In this document: positions 20,201-30,200 of the stretch, piece after piece
Position numbering within the stretch: position 1 is the stretch's first letter
Layout: every line of letters begins with the position of its first letter
Origin: an uncultured Eubacteriales bacterium
GTDB taxonomy: Bacteria > Bacillota > Clostridia > Oscillospirales > Oscillospiraceae
Assembly: GCA_900544975.1 (NCBI GenBank)
Contig: UQXI01000008.1
Coordinates: 17,978 to 81,977, forward strand
Direction of reading: 5' to 3'
Length of the DNA: 64,000 bases
The notes under the pieces: generated by a model
Told to the model about the DNA's origin: nothing
The model's input: only the letters and a program-made list of their open reading frames with translations
Databases searched by the model: none
Program-made: the position numbers and the translations under genes

Positions 20201-21746
20201 CATCACCTACGCCTACGATCTGAACGGCCTGCGGACGGAGAAACAGGTGACCCGCCAGACCTATGAGTGGGTGAAGGAACACCACTATGAAACCACTGTG
20301 GTAGCCCCCACCTGTACCGAAAAGGGCTACACCCTCCACGAGTGCTCCTGCGGGGACAGCTACGAGACAGACGAAACCCCCGCCCTGGGCCACGATTACC
20401 AGCAAACCACCTCCAATACAGCCGTGGTATACGTCTGCACCCGCTGCGGCGCTACCCGCACCGATCACACCCACAACTATACCACAACCGTAGTGGCCCC
20501 CACCTGTACCACAGACGGCTACACCCTCCACGAATGCACCTGTGGTTACAGTTACCGGGACAACACTGTAGCCAAGCTGGGGCACAACTACGTAAAAGTC
20601 CGAGAAGACACCCAGTACGTCTACTACCGCTGCAGCCGCTGCGGAGCCACCTACCAGTCCCCCGTCATCACCGTCCCCATCGACCCGAAACCTCCCATTT
20701 CTGAGTACAGCCTCGAGGATACGAACAGCTCCGGCTGCGTCGACAAGCGGATTCTGGTATCTACCGTTACGGAGGAGCACAGTTATCTCTATGCCGGCAG
20801 CAGACTGCTTCGAGAAACTATCACCACAACTGCGGAGGATGGGACGGTCACCACAGAAGTCCTGGATTTCGCCTACGACACCCAGGGGGCCCCATATGCC
20901 CTGACCTACACCGCCAGTTCCGGAACGGCACAGACCTATTATTACATCACCAATCTCCAGGGGGATGTGATGAAGCTGATCGACGGCACGGGACGCGAAG
21001 TGGCCCGCTATCATTACGACCCATACGGCAAACCCCAATATGTCTCTGGTGCCATGGCGGATGTGAATCCTCTGCAATATCGTGGGTATTATCACGATGC
21101 AGATACAGGGTTCTACTACCTGCAGAGTCGGTACTATGATCCTGCAATTGGTCGGTTTATCAATGCGGACGCCTATGCAAGCACCGGGCAGGGATTCATC
21201 GGCTACAATATGTTTTCATATTGTAGAAATAATCCAGCAAGCAGAACAGATCTATTCGGATATGCAGATGAGGATGCAAAAGAAAAAGCCGGTCAGAACA
21301 TAGAAAATATGCTAGCCTTTTTTGGAGTAGATTCTCCTGAAGAATTGCCAGAAATGTCTGATGATTGTATGGTATTCTTAGAAAATACTTGGATATTTTC
21401 AATACTAGGATTATCTTATGTGCAAGGAGCAAGTATTGTAATGGATGCAGACAAGTACTGCATGTATTCCTTCTGGGGCTTTTCTGCTGGTGCATCTGGA
21501 ATTCCATATGATTATAGCGTGACAAAAGGATATGTTTATGGCGTCAAAAACGTCGAGGATTTTTGTGGCAATTTTTACGGTGCTACATTTAATGGCATAG
21601 CAGATATTGAAGGCGGCGCTCGGGCTACCAATGGAGTCCGTTCTGATATTATATGCGGTAATGGTTTCATGTCCGCATCCGCTGGCTTTAACATCACGCG
21701 GTATGATACACCGCAAAAAAATGGACATACGGAAAGGCAAAAATAA
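14238..21746 (+). CDS. Giant secreted RHS/YD-repeat protein with variable C-terminal tip
   Basis: 2502 residues from the ATG at 14238, chosen because GGAGG lies seven bases upstream and a signal peptide (MKRTWFPRFLSLLLTFVMLF..., 1-29) begins there. A Pro/Glu/Thr-rich region at about 170-300 precedes a DNRLRE-like beta-sandwich (about 470-640). Carbohydrate-binding-module-like domains and many YD repeats (YTYD, YEYD, GRL) follow, then two Cys-rich repeats of the type PTCTEKGYTLHECSCGDSY near 2020-2110. The RHS core motif RYYDPAIGRFINAD lies near 2298, then NNPASRTDLFGY. The last 165-170 residues are an unrelated tip in distinctly more AT-rich DNA. RHS shells encapsulate and deliver C-terminal toxins in polymorphic toxin systems; export here would be by Sec. 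The tip matched no toxin family I know. Confidence 0.88.
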   Translation: MKRTWFPRFLSLLLTFVMLFELLPANVWATDAEADPAYTEPFSQDPAPEAPQDAPLSVVGEVESLRTQAEKHYRLSDGSYIAVNYGMPVHYALGDGDDAAWVDIDNTLTPSTSLQGTESSAVFSAVNGMESKSFASVFTPDKELFSSQWGEYGVSMSLMQENTALQLLAAPLSEADSPQEDPAPSEPPAESLPEAPTEAPTEEPTEEPTEEPTEAPEPSTDPDASTPPETVADEETSPDAEVPEVSEDSLAPTQASEEEPLPPTESQDPTAPPTEEATQPQSTEPPAVTAAPAPSAGILQQSQAQVTNAHEEIAPLSLEDPSTAEISEQVELPRLGSSVLYPDILPGVDLQYDTAGFNIKESIIVRAPQSSYTYHFRLSLNGLTPAEQEDGSILLKNAEGVSIYEIPAPNMVDATGAFSQDVTYTISEVSDGFLLTVTADADWIHASDRVLPVTIDPALVIITTKMQSGIITNFVDESDIYRPCYGSDMYVGSNYAYHYNGYIYIATLPQIPQNCSPVRATIEFFKMNYDSEGIDKFYGEIRPVIGGVPTKETADEYANWLTEITWDKAPAYGDVEDYAELYPTGDQGKYIKWDISRSVTSWYGSQDPGDRFLAITPYYLSNVTYNNYANVAFYTHTDYVEKIPKFIVYYRNNVGIEGYYTYQNVSAGRAGTGYISDYTSQLTLANTVVSSSSNTLPFGITCYFNSANRNRYFVDSDAAGIHTVNYTGMRSGAGWKLSIQESIRQITVKTEDASSEYYVYNDADGSEHYFQKSGKSSPYEDEDGLGLSLEVDGATFRLKDKKDNVKEFYNGYLTQIRDADSNAIYLLYNNKEYSAGSAAWKPASGSANVVTKIIRINNNGSATDVPVTLFTLSYADSFLQSITDVAGRKTSFGYTSIGGYKQLTAVTFPDGQKAMYSYDNAGSMLKAYDEEAKGGVGFAYAKFNGTVCVQKVREFAATSLTAAETVGSRWHLWVFGPKMKEYRFYGPDQTSDTADDTVVRYTFDHTGKTVNIVNFNTDRSQILGVSTASYTANSKTKTKNRLSGAAATGYLAQNLLNNSGLEQASTTGYSWAAAVSEQSSLVNTALRNSITEVSPAVKPHTGNSLMKTYIYGGKVSPTGAGSHAGMYQRVYLTGGVSYTFSAWANTVGVTRYGKDGGMILQFRNDSGQVLASSELLNFQTSRDVNQGWSRLEVSYTPATSGWYRVYAIQRNASAFGAFDDLQLEKTKSDVSESGASTANLVQLGSFELWNGTTPNPSQNSTYWTYGPGDIVPKEDGAREGFSMYIAGAITDKRRASQVVPIYKSSDSTYILSGWAQAYSAPNCASASEMKGDNSENKRFFGLIAKVSYTNSSLEPDFHYVPFDANYTDWQYASGFVVPKQKNATVSTITVTTAYDYNVNIGHFDDISLVEEPAQTYTYDSEGNLRATTSTGNSDETFQYDGADLTKQVAGGYGTYEYEYHNHNMTKATNDNVSVTASYDESGNSTGTKLRKKDNTGVYLQTSATYTPNRDHTASVTDANGGQCNYTYDSLGRNTSISNKATVNGSDTLVRTNYTYLPNTDRTNLAYISGEVALYYGYTNGLLSDVSRKAVSGTTTRWQRYHTSLDVWGNPTEVRVQGSSSASETIDGVDNWSTGVALAKYQYAGNNGYLSKMTYANGDYEVYTYDRYGRVATIAHYDDGNTLNYTEIYIYDGNGNTGRCKVLEPDGNVLDDYLYEYDSLGRLIRSRQVSDGQTVLRTEHQYDTDNRMTGQSYQIGSQTFSEAYTYNNNDGSMKSMKTANGDNLNFSYDGIKRLSSTAAKTGSTLHYQKAYGYRTISGNQTSTQISSLSYSGFTGAPTYRYTYTANGNIKSEQENTDAETLYTYDTQGQLVRACHPGYDLNYTYSYDSAGNVTRVNVSGLYHHTEDYTNTYTYGNSNWPDLLTEFNGEKILYEGQSIIPSPSGNGEFLYGSVKSGNPIRYFNGTRWYFSWENGRQLATARTSADNVDTSITYAYDLNGLRTEKQVTRQTYEWVKEHHYETTVVAPTCTEKGYTLHECSCGDSYETDETPALGHDYQQTTSNTAVVYVCTRCGATRTDHTHNYTTTVVAPTCTTDGYTLHECTCGYSYRDNTVAKLGHNYVKVREDTQYVYYRCSRCGATYQSPVITVPIDPKPPISEYSLEDTNSSGCVDKRILVSTVTEEHSYLYAGSRLLRETITTTAEDGTVTTEVLDFAYDTQGAPYALTYTASSGTAQTYYYITNLQGDVMKLIDGTGREVARYHYDPYGKPQYVSGAMADVNPLQYRGYYHDADTGFYYLQSRYYDPAIGRFINADAYASTGQGFIGYNMFSYCRNNPASRTDLFGYADEDAKEKAGQNIENMLAFFGVDSPEELPEMSDDCMVFLENTWIFSILGLSYVQGASIVMDADKYCMYSFWGFSAGASGIPYDYSVTKGYVYGVKNVEDFCGNFYGATFNGIADIEGGARATNGVRSDIICGNGFMSASAGFNITRYDTPQKNGHTERQK

Positions 21747-21800
21747 ACTGGTATAATAGCCCCTACAACTCGTTTGGCGGAAGGCAAATGGTTAAGGCTT

Positions 21801-22235
21801 ATGAGTGAATTTATTATGTTTCAAAAAAAGGTTATAAAACTTTCCATTTCTAAGGACGATGCCGTTCAGATATTAAGGCGTCATATACAGCACAGATTTA
21901 TTAGAGATACGGTGCACGAAGACAGTTTTCAATTACATGTCTGTGTTGCACGAACAGCAAATAGAGCCTTCTTAACGTTATATATGAAGGGGACGCTAGT
22001 GGAGTGCGAACATGGCGTAAAAGTTTCCTACGCCATACGTCCAACATACTTGGCGATTTTGTTTAGTGCAGTTTTATTTGTCACTTTGTTGGAAGGCTTC
22101 TTAAAACTATGTATAAATAAAGGAGATATATTATATTTATTAATTGGATTAATTATTAATTTGGTTTTCCACGGTTCTATTATTTGGCAAGAGCATATCT
22201 GTCTGCAGCGTTTTGAAAGTTGGCTCACGATTTGA
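21801..22235 (+). CDS. Small two-helix membrane protein downstream of the RHS tip (possible immunity protein)
   Basis: About 144 residues (a start at 21816 is equally possible; neither has a strong ribosome binding site). The N-terminal half is soluble and mixed alpha/beta. Two hydrophobic segments follow, TYLAILFSAVLFVTLLEGF and LYLLIGLIINLVF, with a short Lys/Asp loop between them. No family was recognised. The gene starts about 50 bases after the RHS stop and has the same low GC as the RHS tip, unlike the rest of the window. That is the position and composition expected of an immunity gene paired with a polymorphic toxin tip. A general YcxB-like membrane protein is the main alternative. 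Confidence 0.55.
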   Translation: MSEFIMFQKKVIKLSISKDDAVQILRRHIQHRFIRDTVHEDSFQLHVCVARTANRAFLTLYMKGTLVECEHGVKVSYAIRPTYLAILFSAVLFVTLLEGFLKLCINKGDILYLLIGLIINLVFHGSIIWQEHICLQRFESWLTI

Positions 22236-22297
22236 CGTTTTCATGATTAATAAATTTAGTAAATTAATATATTATTATATAAAATATATTTATTTAC

Positions 22298-23005
22298 TTA
22301 TATTATTAAATCGCAGAGATACTTTTGCCTAACAATCATGCGCATAAAGGTCGCGTCCGGATCGGTTTTGCTGTAGCTGTTCCGATCTCCACAGATGTGG
22401 ATATCCAGATTGTACCGCTTTAACCGTTCCAGCCAGCTGTTTATGGTTTCAATGGCTTTCTGCAAACCCGACTTGTGGTGCCCTTTTCCTCGGACAAACG
22501 TCACATTGTTAGCCAATTTTTTTGCATATAGCTGCTTCCTCAGCTTCTTCAGTTTCTGAAGTGTAATCTGCGAGGGCTCGGTAATCCCAGTGTCGGATAC
22601 GGCCAGCAGCTTCGGCAGCACACTTGCGATCTTTTCCCCCAGCTTGACCTGCCTCTTTGTTACGGCAGTTTTCCAGACAAATGAATACCGATTGGCATTG
22701 GCTTCGATTTTTGTGCCATCAATGAACACCACAGATTCCTCAAAGGAAATTTCTCCGCATTCCACCAATAGCTTCACCATCTGGTTCAACAGATCCTCCA
22801 CCGCGTAGGGCAAATGTTCCCTGCGGAACCGGGCGATGGTGTTATGATCCGGGGCAGATTTTCCCTCCGGGCTGAGTAATCTCACTGGTTCGTCTGACGG
22901 GATCTTGATTTCTAAATTCATGGGCAAGCAGACTTGATATCCAGTCCCGTATGCTGTATACTCTACTTGCGGATTGTTTGATTTCACACTTAAATAATAC
23001 GCCAA
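22298..23005 (-). pseudogene. IS1182-type transposase remnant (internal deletion and truncated end)
   Basis: 235 codons remain of a DDE transposase normally about twice as long. The start QVEYTAYGTGYQVCLP and the block IPSDEPVRLLS are typical of the IS1182 N-terminus. The sequence then jumps directly to SAPDHNTIARFRREHLP, so the roughly 50-60 residues between these blocks are missing. VVFIDGTKIEANANRYSFVWK carries the first catalytic Asp. The block KTDPDATFMRM, usually mid-protein, is followed at once by unrelated residues and a stop, so the second half with the remaining catalytic acidic residues is gone. It cannot be an active transposase. A left-end-like palindrome lies just upstream (23033-23071). 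Confidence 0.85.
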
Positions 23006-23071
23006 CGCCCGGCTCTTTGCAAGAGCCGGGCGCTGTATTTCTTTCGGGGCTGCCTCTTAGTGAGACAGCCC
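23006..23071. repeat. IS-end hairpins upstream of the transposase remnant
   Basis: A perfect 12-bp hairpin (23006-23017 with 23021-23032) is followed by a 39-base segment (23033-23071). Its core, GGGCTGTCTCA on the - strand, is the terminal sequence typical of IS1182-type elements and forms its own imperfect palindrome. The same 39-base segment recurs with two differences at 35249-35288. The 12-bp hairpin may also end the transcript of the regulator gene at 23093. Confidence 0.7.
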
Positions 23072-23092
23072 GAGCAGGGGAAGAAGATGGAA

Positions 23093-24178
23093 TTAATATT
23101 TCAAAAGATAATCAGAGCACCGCTCCAAAATCTGGCGGACGGCCGCCAGATTGGTGCGGTATTTGAGTCTGGCACCCGTGGAGCTGCCGACCAGCAGGAG
23201 CCGGGCGTTGTTCAGGCTGTTTAGATCCCGTGACACCGTACCGGAGTTCAGATCCAAAGCCTGGGCCAGCTCCTGGCCGCTCATGGGTTCATCCCGCATG
23301 AGCCGCAGCATCTGAATCCGAGCCGGATTGGCCAGGAGCCGCAGGGCTTCCAGCTCTCCCTCGTTGGGGATGGTCTGGCCCTCGGGCTGCTCTCCGGCAG
23401 GGTCGATATACACGCCCATGTGAAACCGGGTGCTGCGAAGCCGGTTGTCATACCGGCCCGGCGAACAAACCGGGGAGAAAAACCGGAAGGCCAGTTCCAT
23501 CCGCTCAATACGGGTGTCGGACAGACGAACCCGGCTGAGAAAGAAGGAATCCGGCGAGTTCTCCCGGAAGGCGCGCTGCCAGTGCTCGGTGAGCTGGGGA
23601 ATTCGACTGGTCCATGGCTCCAGAAGCCCTGGCAGAGCCTGAGTCACCGGGCTTAAGATTTCCAGCAGCCGGTCCAGGTGCAGGTCAAAGGCGGAGAGCA
23701 CCTCCAAAAGCCGCATCCGATACCACTCCGGAATTGCCAGGCCTGCCAGCTCTTCGGCCAGGGACAGGTTCTTCTGACCGTCCTCACGAAAGTCCAGGGT
23801 GAACTCGTCAATGCCATTGATCTGGAAGCCGTCGCGCTGGCGTTGGGCCCAGCGCTGGGAAATGGCCTGGGCATAAGCCTGGGGCTCGGAGTGCTCGATG
23901 GCTAGATAGCTGTAAAGCATGGTGCAACCCAGGCAGGAGCCGCGGCCGCTGAGCCCTTCCAGGGGCACATCCTCGAAATAGAACCGAACCCGGGGATCCT
24001 CCGGATCCATACCGGAACAGGCCGATGCCTGGATGGAGCGGAGTCGGTCCTTGGGAATGCAGTACAGCCCTTCCCCGACCATGGTTCCTGCGGGAGTATG
24101 ATTGACCAAACCATGCACCAGCTCTGCCGCTTCCAGCAGCCAGCAGGGGTGCTGATAGATAATCAGTTCCACAGGCAT
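23093..24178 (-). CDS. ArsR-family transcriptional regulator with large N-terminal domain
   Basis: 361 residues. A winged helix-turn-helix of ArsR type sits at the C-terminus (about 272-345): LRLLANPARIQMLRLMRDEP, then the recognition helix region GQELAQALDLNSGTVSRDLN. The N-terminal 260 residues are an uncharacterised mainly helical domain with a CLGC pair in SGRGSCLGCTMLY. The start at 24178 is preferred over two in-frame upstream codons because those lie within the promoter, whose -10 box is at 24204-24209. AAGGAG lies close to the chosen ATG. The effector is unknown. It lies just downstream of the giant subtilase gene but has its own promoter. Confidence 0.8.
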   Translation of the reverse strand: MPVELIIYQHPCWLLEAAELVHGLVNHTPAGTMVGEGLYCIPKDRLRSIQASACSGMDPEDPRVRFYFEDVPLEGLSGRGSCLGCTMLYSYLAIEHSEPQAYAQAISQRWAQRQRDGFQINGIDEFTLDFREDGQKNLSLAEELAGLAIPEWYRMRLLEVLSAFDLHLDRLLEILSPVTQALPGLLEPWTSRIPQLTEHWQRAFRENSPDSFFLSRVRLSDTRIERMELAFRFFSPVCSPGRYDNRLRSTRFHMGVYIDPAGEQPEGQTIPNEGELEALRLLANPARIQMLRLMRDEPMSGQELAQALDLNSGTVSRDLNSLNNARLLLVGSSTGARLKYRTNLAAVRQILERCSDYLLKY

Positions 24179-24203
24179 CGCTCCTTGTTGATGATTTGGC
24201 CTC

Positions 24204-24232
24204 ATTATAACAGTTTTTCTTTCCAAACGCAA
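24204..24232 (-). promoter_or_regulatory. Sigma-A promoter of the ArsR-type regulator gene
   Basis: On the - strand: TTGCGT (24232-24227), a 17-base spacer and a consensus TATAAT (24209-24204). The -10 box overlaps an in-frame ATG, which rules that codon out as the start. Confidence 0.8.
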
Positions 24233-24241
24233 GTCCTCTGG

Positions 24242-24270
24242 GGCCCCGGCGGAGGCACTCCGCCGGGGCC
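24242..24270 (-). terminator. 12-bp GC-rich hairpin after the giant subtilase gene
   Basis: A perfect 12-base arm (24242-24253) pairs with 24259-24270 around a 5-base loop, nine bases after the stop codon. No T tract follows on the - strand, so termination efficiency is uncertain. It insulates the gene from the regulator's promoter. Confidence 0.6.
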
Positions 24271-24278
24271 TTGCTTTG

Positions 24279-27200
24279 TCAGAATTGCTCAGGGAGCATC
24301 ACCAGAGTATGGATCCGCATCAGAATGGCGGCCAACTCGGCCCGGAGGGCCTGGGACTGGGGCTTCAGCTTCCCGTCGCTGCCCAGGATGATTCCCTGCT
24401 CCACAGCCCAAGCCATGGCCTGGCGGGCGTAGGGCTGGACATTCGCGCTGTCGGGGAAGCCGGACAGATCTGCTTCATTGCTCACATCCGCGCCCAGGTA
24501 TGCCCCGCTGAACCGGTAGATCATGGTTGCGGCCTCCTGGCGGGTGATGGCTCTGTTCGGAGCAAACAGCTCCTCCGTTACGCCCTTCACGATGCCGTTC
24601 TCGTAGGCCCAGTTTACAGCCTCGGTGTACCAGGTTCCTTCCTTCACGTCGGTGAACGGATTGGAGCCGGTGGCCTGGGGAGAGCCAGCCATCCGGTAGA
24701 GCACCGTGGCCATGGCGGCCCGGGTGGTATCGCCGTTGGGATCGAAGGTGGTGGCGCTGGTGCCCTTCATGAAGCCGAAGCTCAGGACATAGTCCACCGA
24801 GTCGTGATACCAGGCATCCTGCTTCAGGTCGGTGAAGCCTTTGGAGGGGCAGTCCGCCTGGCGGCAGAAGATGGTCACGATTTCCTTTTCGACGGAGTTT
24901 CCAGGAATCTGCTCCTGCCAGAGAACCGTCACGTTGCTCACAAGGCCGGTCTTCCGGGTGAAGGTCAGCTCCGCTATGGGCGTTCCTGCCGGCAGGCTGG
25001 TATCATCCGCGTAGCCCAGAACCACGGCGCCATTGCTTTCCTTCCAGGCAAATGCCTGGGCGTTGAGGCCCTTCACGCTCTGAAGCACCAGAGCATCGGT
25101 GTCGTAGGTCAGGGTGAGCTTGCCGTTGGCGGCAGCCTGGTCGGAGGTGAGTTGGAGGGTCACGGTATTGGAGTCGGACTGCTTCTCCGCTTTCTTCTCG
25201 GGAACAACGACGGAGTTCAGAGCACCGCCAATCGCGTTCTGGGCGTTCTCAGCGGCGGTTTTGCCGGTAAAGCGCTCCAGGGTCTCCAGGGAGGTGTTCA
25301 GGCTGATGGGCAGGGACTGCAGAATTGCGCTGCCGTTCTGGAAGACACCCATACCCCGGCCGTCCAGATCCTCCACCCGCTGGCACAGATCCAGATCGCC
25401 GTAGAGAGAGGAAATGCTGCGCACGCCCGGCAGATAGCCCAGCTTACCCGTGGGATATTCACCGCCTTCAAAGGTGGGATTGTTCAGGTCGATGTAGTAC
25501 AGGGCGCCGCCGTCGGTGCTGTCGGCAACTACCAGGAAGTTGGTGTCCGGGTCGTAGGCCACGGAATAGCTGTGGGTATCCTCAAGCATCAGGTCTGTGT
25601 AGCCGAAGGCGGTGCCCATGAAGGTGTAGCAGGGGTCGCCAAACTCATCCACCGTGTCTACCATGGCAAAGATGATATACAGGCTGCTGTTCTTGCCCAG
25701 GGACAGGAACATAAGTACTTCCTGATCGCCCCAGTCGTCCAAGCCTACAAAGGCCATAGTGGACAGGTTGTAGCCGGTGAAGGACACGTCATCGTCCAGG
25801 GCGCGGATATCCAGATCCGGCTCGCCGTTTTCATCTCTGGCGTTCATGACAATCCGCTGGTTGTTGGTCACATAGAAGGGAGCGCCAAAGGCGTCAATGG
25901 TCTTGCCGCCGGTGCTGGTGGCCTGGCGGAAGGGAACGCTGGTCACGTCCAGAGGGGCGTCGTCGGCGCTGACCTGACCCAGGGTCTTCTGGGCATAGTT
26001 GCTGGCCGGGTCTACCACATAGAAGCCCGCTCCGTCGGTCTCGAAATCGCTGTCGGTGCCATAGAGCTTGCCCTGAGACATGCCGCCGGCGGTGAAGGAG
26101 GTGGCCGCGTCTGCCAGCTTGGTGGTGGCCAGGGAGTTCACGTCGATGTCCACCCACTGGGCGGAGCCGTCCTCCAGGGTGATCTGGCCGCTGACCCGGA
26201 CTTCAGTATCTAGGCTGTCCAGGGCCTTTACGGTGATTTCCACGGAGGCGGAGGAGGCGGTGCCGTCGCTGCGCTTGTCCACAGAGGTTGCGGTGATGGT
26301 GGCTGTGCCGGGGGCCACGCCGGTGACAATGCCGTTTTTGTCCACGGTGGCTACGGTCTCGTCACTGGAGCTCCAGACCACGCCGCCGGTGAAGGATGCG
26401 GGCTTGACTCTCACGGAGAGCTGCAGCCGATCCGTAGCGTAAATGGTTGTGTCCTCAGACTTCATCTGCACTGTCACCTCAGTGGGCCGGTCATACTGGT
26501 ACAGGCACACGGCAGTGCCGTCAGTCTGGCCCAGCTCCTGGGCATAGGCATAGGTGGGGTCGATCAAATAGAGCTTGCCATCCTGTCCGGACTTGCCTGT
26601 GGACAGAACCAGCAGTTCTGTCTCCTGGTCATAGACCATGGAGGCGAAGGCGGAACCGTCTATCTTGGACACAGAGCCCAGATTCAGGCCGGTATCGCCC
26701 ACCAGGGTCATGCGGGCTGCATAGTCATAGCCGCCGTTGATGGTGAACACCAGGCCGTAGTAGAGCTTGCCGCTCTCGGTAAGTACATAGTAGTAGTTTG
26801 CTGGATTTTTGCTGTAAATAGAGTCATAGTAGTAGGTTCCGGTTTTCACATAGGCAATGGCCGCTGCAGGCTCGTCCAAGTATTTGGTCAGGTCGATGTA
26901 TTTCAAGGTCCCTGCCTCAGGTCTGACCATTTCCAGAATCGTGCCGTTGTTGCACAGGCCCATGACGAAGCCGAACACGTCACCAAAGCTGCTCACGCCG
27001 GTCTTGGGCGCGGGGGCCGCGTCGGACCAGAGCCAGTTGGACTCTACCGTTCCCAGGTTGGTCTCCTCCAGGGTGTCAGCGTCCATGGAGTAGATACAGG
27101 TGCCGTCGTGATAGTACAGGGTATCGCCCACGGCGGTGCCGCCCAGGATGGTTCTGCCGGAGCCGAAGGAGGAAGCGGTACTCAGGTCGCCGGTGGAGAA

Positions 27201-30200
27201 TTCCGTCCACTGGCTTCCGGTCTCGCCGCGCACCAGGGCGGAGAAGTGAATGTCTTCTGCCTCTGCCACTGTTACCGTACATACCGCCTCCAGATGGGGC
27301 TCGGCGTTGGTCACGGCCCGAATGGTGGCGCTACCCTCGGCCAGGGCAGTGACCACACCGTCTTTCACCTGAGCCACGGATTCATTGCTGCTGAACCAGG
27401 TGATGGACTTGTCCTCCAGGCCCCAGGGCATGATCTCAGCGGTCAGTTCCGTGGTGCAGCCCGGGAGGAGCTTCATTTCGGAGCGGCTCAGGGTGATGCT
27501 CACTGCCTGGTCGGTGGCGCCCAGAGGCTTCTGGGCCGGGACGATATACAGGCCGTTGAGCCGGGAGTAGGTAATGGAACCGCTGACGGCGGGGTTCGCC
27601 GTCTCAGATTCGCCGGCATAGGTGGTATTCACCTGGGTCGCCTTGCCGGTGGCGGTGTCCAGGGTCCACAGATAGCGGCAGGTTTGGTAATAAGAGGTGT
27701 TGTAACAGCTGGCCCAGTAGAGAACGTCCGCATCATGATCCCATGCCATGGTACCGGCCACGCCGGAGCAGTAGCGGTAAACCGAATTTCCGTCGGTGCC
27801 GGTGTAGCCGGTCTTCGTGTTGTTCACAGGAGTCAAGTCCATGATAGCGCCGTCCACAGCATCGGAGGACTTCCAGGTGTACAGGAAGCTGGTGCTATAG
27901 CTGTTGGTGTAGTTCACAGCATAGAAGTTACCCTCGTCGTCAATGGCCAGGGCTACCAGATTGCCCCGGGTACCCAAACTGCCGGAGATATTGGGGTTGG
28001 TGAGGGTCAGCTTGTAGGCCAGGGTCAGCTTGCCGGTGACCAGGTCTACGGTGTACAGGTCGTTACTGCTGCCTAGGGCGTAGAGCTTGCCGTCGGCATA
28101 GTTCATGGCCAGGTCGCAGATGGAATCGGTGACAGAGGCGTAGCTGCCTACCTTTTCGTAGTTTACCCAGTCACCCTGCCCGGTGACATAGAGGTTGCCG
28201 TCGTCGGCTGCCACAAAGACGCTGCCGTTAACGTACTCCGCCGCCAGGATGTTCAGCGTCGTGGTTTCCAGAGCCTCCAGGCCGTTAAAATCGGTGGTGG
28301 ATGTAAAGTAGAGCTGGTCAGAGTGGATCTGCACCCAGGTCTTGGCCGGGACAGGACCTGCGTCTGCGGCAAAGGCATAGAGGCTACCGGAATAGTCCGG
28401 CTCCTGGCCGCCGTAGTTCACTTCATAGTAGCTTTGGTTTTTGGCGCAGTCCTCGACTACAACGATGCAAGTTTCCCCAACGGTGATTCCGGTCAGGTCA
28501 ACGACGGTGCTGACCGATGCGCCGGCCTGGGTTTGCTCCGGCTCGGCCTGCGCCAGAATCCGGGTGCCGTTTTTGTTCAGAACGGCCACGGTGGACAGGT
28601 ACTGGTTATCCCGGGCCGTCACCGTCAGAGCGCCGGTGGTCAGATCTTTGCTCACGGTCTGAATCTCCGGAGCGGTGTCATCCAGGGTCAATGTGGTGGA
28701 CACGCTCACGCCCTGGCCCAGCGCACCGGAGTCCAGCAGCTCCAGAACCCGGTCTTTGTCCATAAACAGCTCGTCCGAATTATAGTACTCAGGGATACTG
28801 ACCAGACTGACCGTAAACTGCTCATCTTCCTCAATTCCCAGGTCAGAGGCCGTAAAGCCCAGATCCATTAAATTTTGAATGTTGGTCCAGTAGCCGGCGT
28901 TCGTATAGTAGAAGGCAGGGGTGGCCTGGTTATACACCTCGCTGATCCAGAGAAGCTGGCCGTCCGAATCTGTTACCAGGGCCATAACTGCCGAGGCATT
29001 GCGGATCAGGGTGAACACATACTGGTACAGCTCCGTCTGGCTGTTGATGGCGTTGCGCTCTGGGGCGTCGGTGTGCTCCACATACCAGTAGAGGGTGCTG
29101 CTGTAAGGATAGAGCACCGCCATGCCGTTGGTGTTGGTGATGCCCGTATGGGTGGCCCGGACCTCCTCGCCGTTGTAGGCCTGGGAGAAGGTCACGTCCT
29201 CATACATGGAAGGGTCGGACCAATTGCCGTAGAAGCCAAGGACAGGGATGGAGTGCTGCGTACCGGCCACTCCCTCTGGGGTGCCCAGACCAGAGATCAG
29301 AACATAGCCCTCCACATAAGCGCCGTTGGGATTGGACTCGTCCAGAGCCTCCTTCTGGGCCTGGGTCAGGGCCACTTCCACGCCAATCTTCACCTTCTGA
29401 CCGGCCTCCACCGTGACCAGTCCGGTGCTGTACCGGGACAGGAACAGATGTACGTCATAGGTATTGACGGTGCCGTCGCCGTCCAGATCCGCTTTGTCAG
29501 CGCAGGAGATGGGCGTGCCATTGATGACATAGTCCATCAGAGCCTGGCCGTCGGCCACGTTGATTTCCCCGTCGCCGTTGAAGTCCAGACCGGTCAGAGG
29601 CTCCGCCAGAGGCAGAGTCGCGCCGTCCGCAGTCCAGGAGGCGCTGACCTCCAAAGCCTGCGTCTGGGTGTCCAGATAGGTTTCTCCATCCTGCCGGAAG
29701 GTTCCCTGGGTGAAGAAGTCGGCGCTGAGCCGGTAGGTCAGGGGCTGGTCGGTGATGTTTTGCAGGGTGAAGGAGAAGCTGTAGCGGCCCTGTCGATCCG
29801 GGTCGTCTCCCAGCTCGGCCTTTACCTTGCCGTCCGATGCCGAGTCGGTGGCGTCTTCGTCCATTAGGATTACGCTATCGGCGGCGATGGCGCTATATAC
29901 ATTGGCCAGGCCGGCGCCCTGCTGGAGAACCGGGTAGTAATAGCCGCCGTTCTCACCATCCCGAATGGGGGTGGCTGTGGACATGATCAGAGATTGGATG
30001 AGCTGCCGGGCGTCCAGACCGGTCTTTTCCTCCAGCCCGCTTCCCCGGATGTACTGGGCCAGAACCGCCGAGATGCCGGCGACCTGGGGCGAAGCCATGG
30101 AGGTGCCGGAGTTGTTGGCATAGCTCTTGCCGCCGTAGGTAACGCCGTCCAGAGAATAGATATTGCCGCCGGGAGCGGTGATCTCCGGCTTCAGCTCCAG

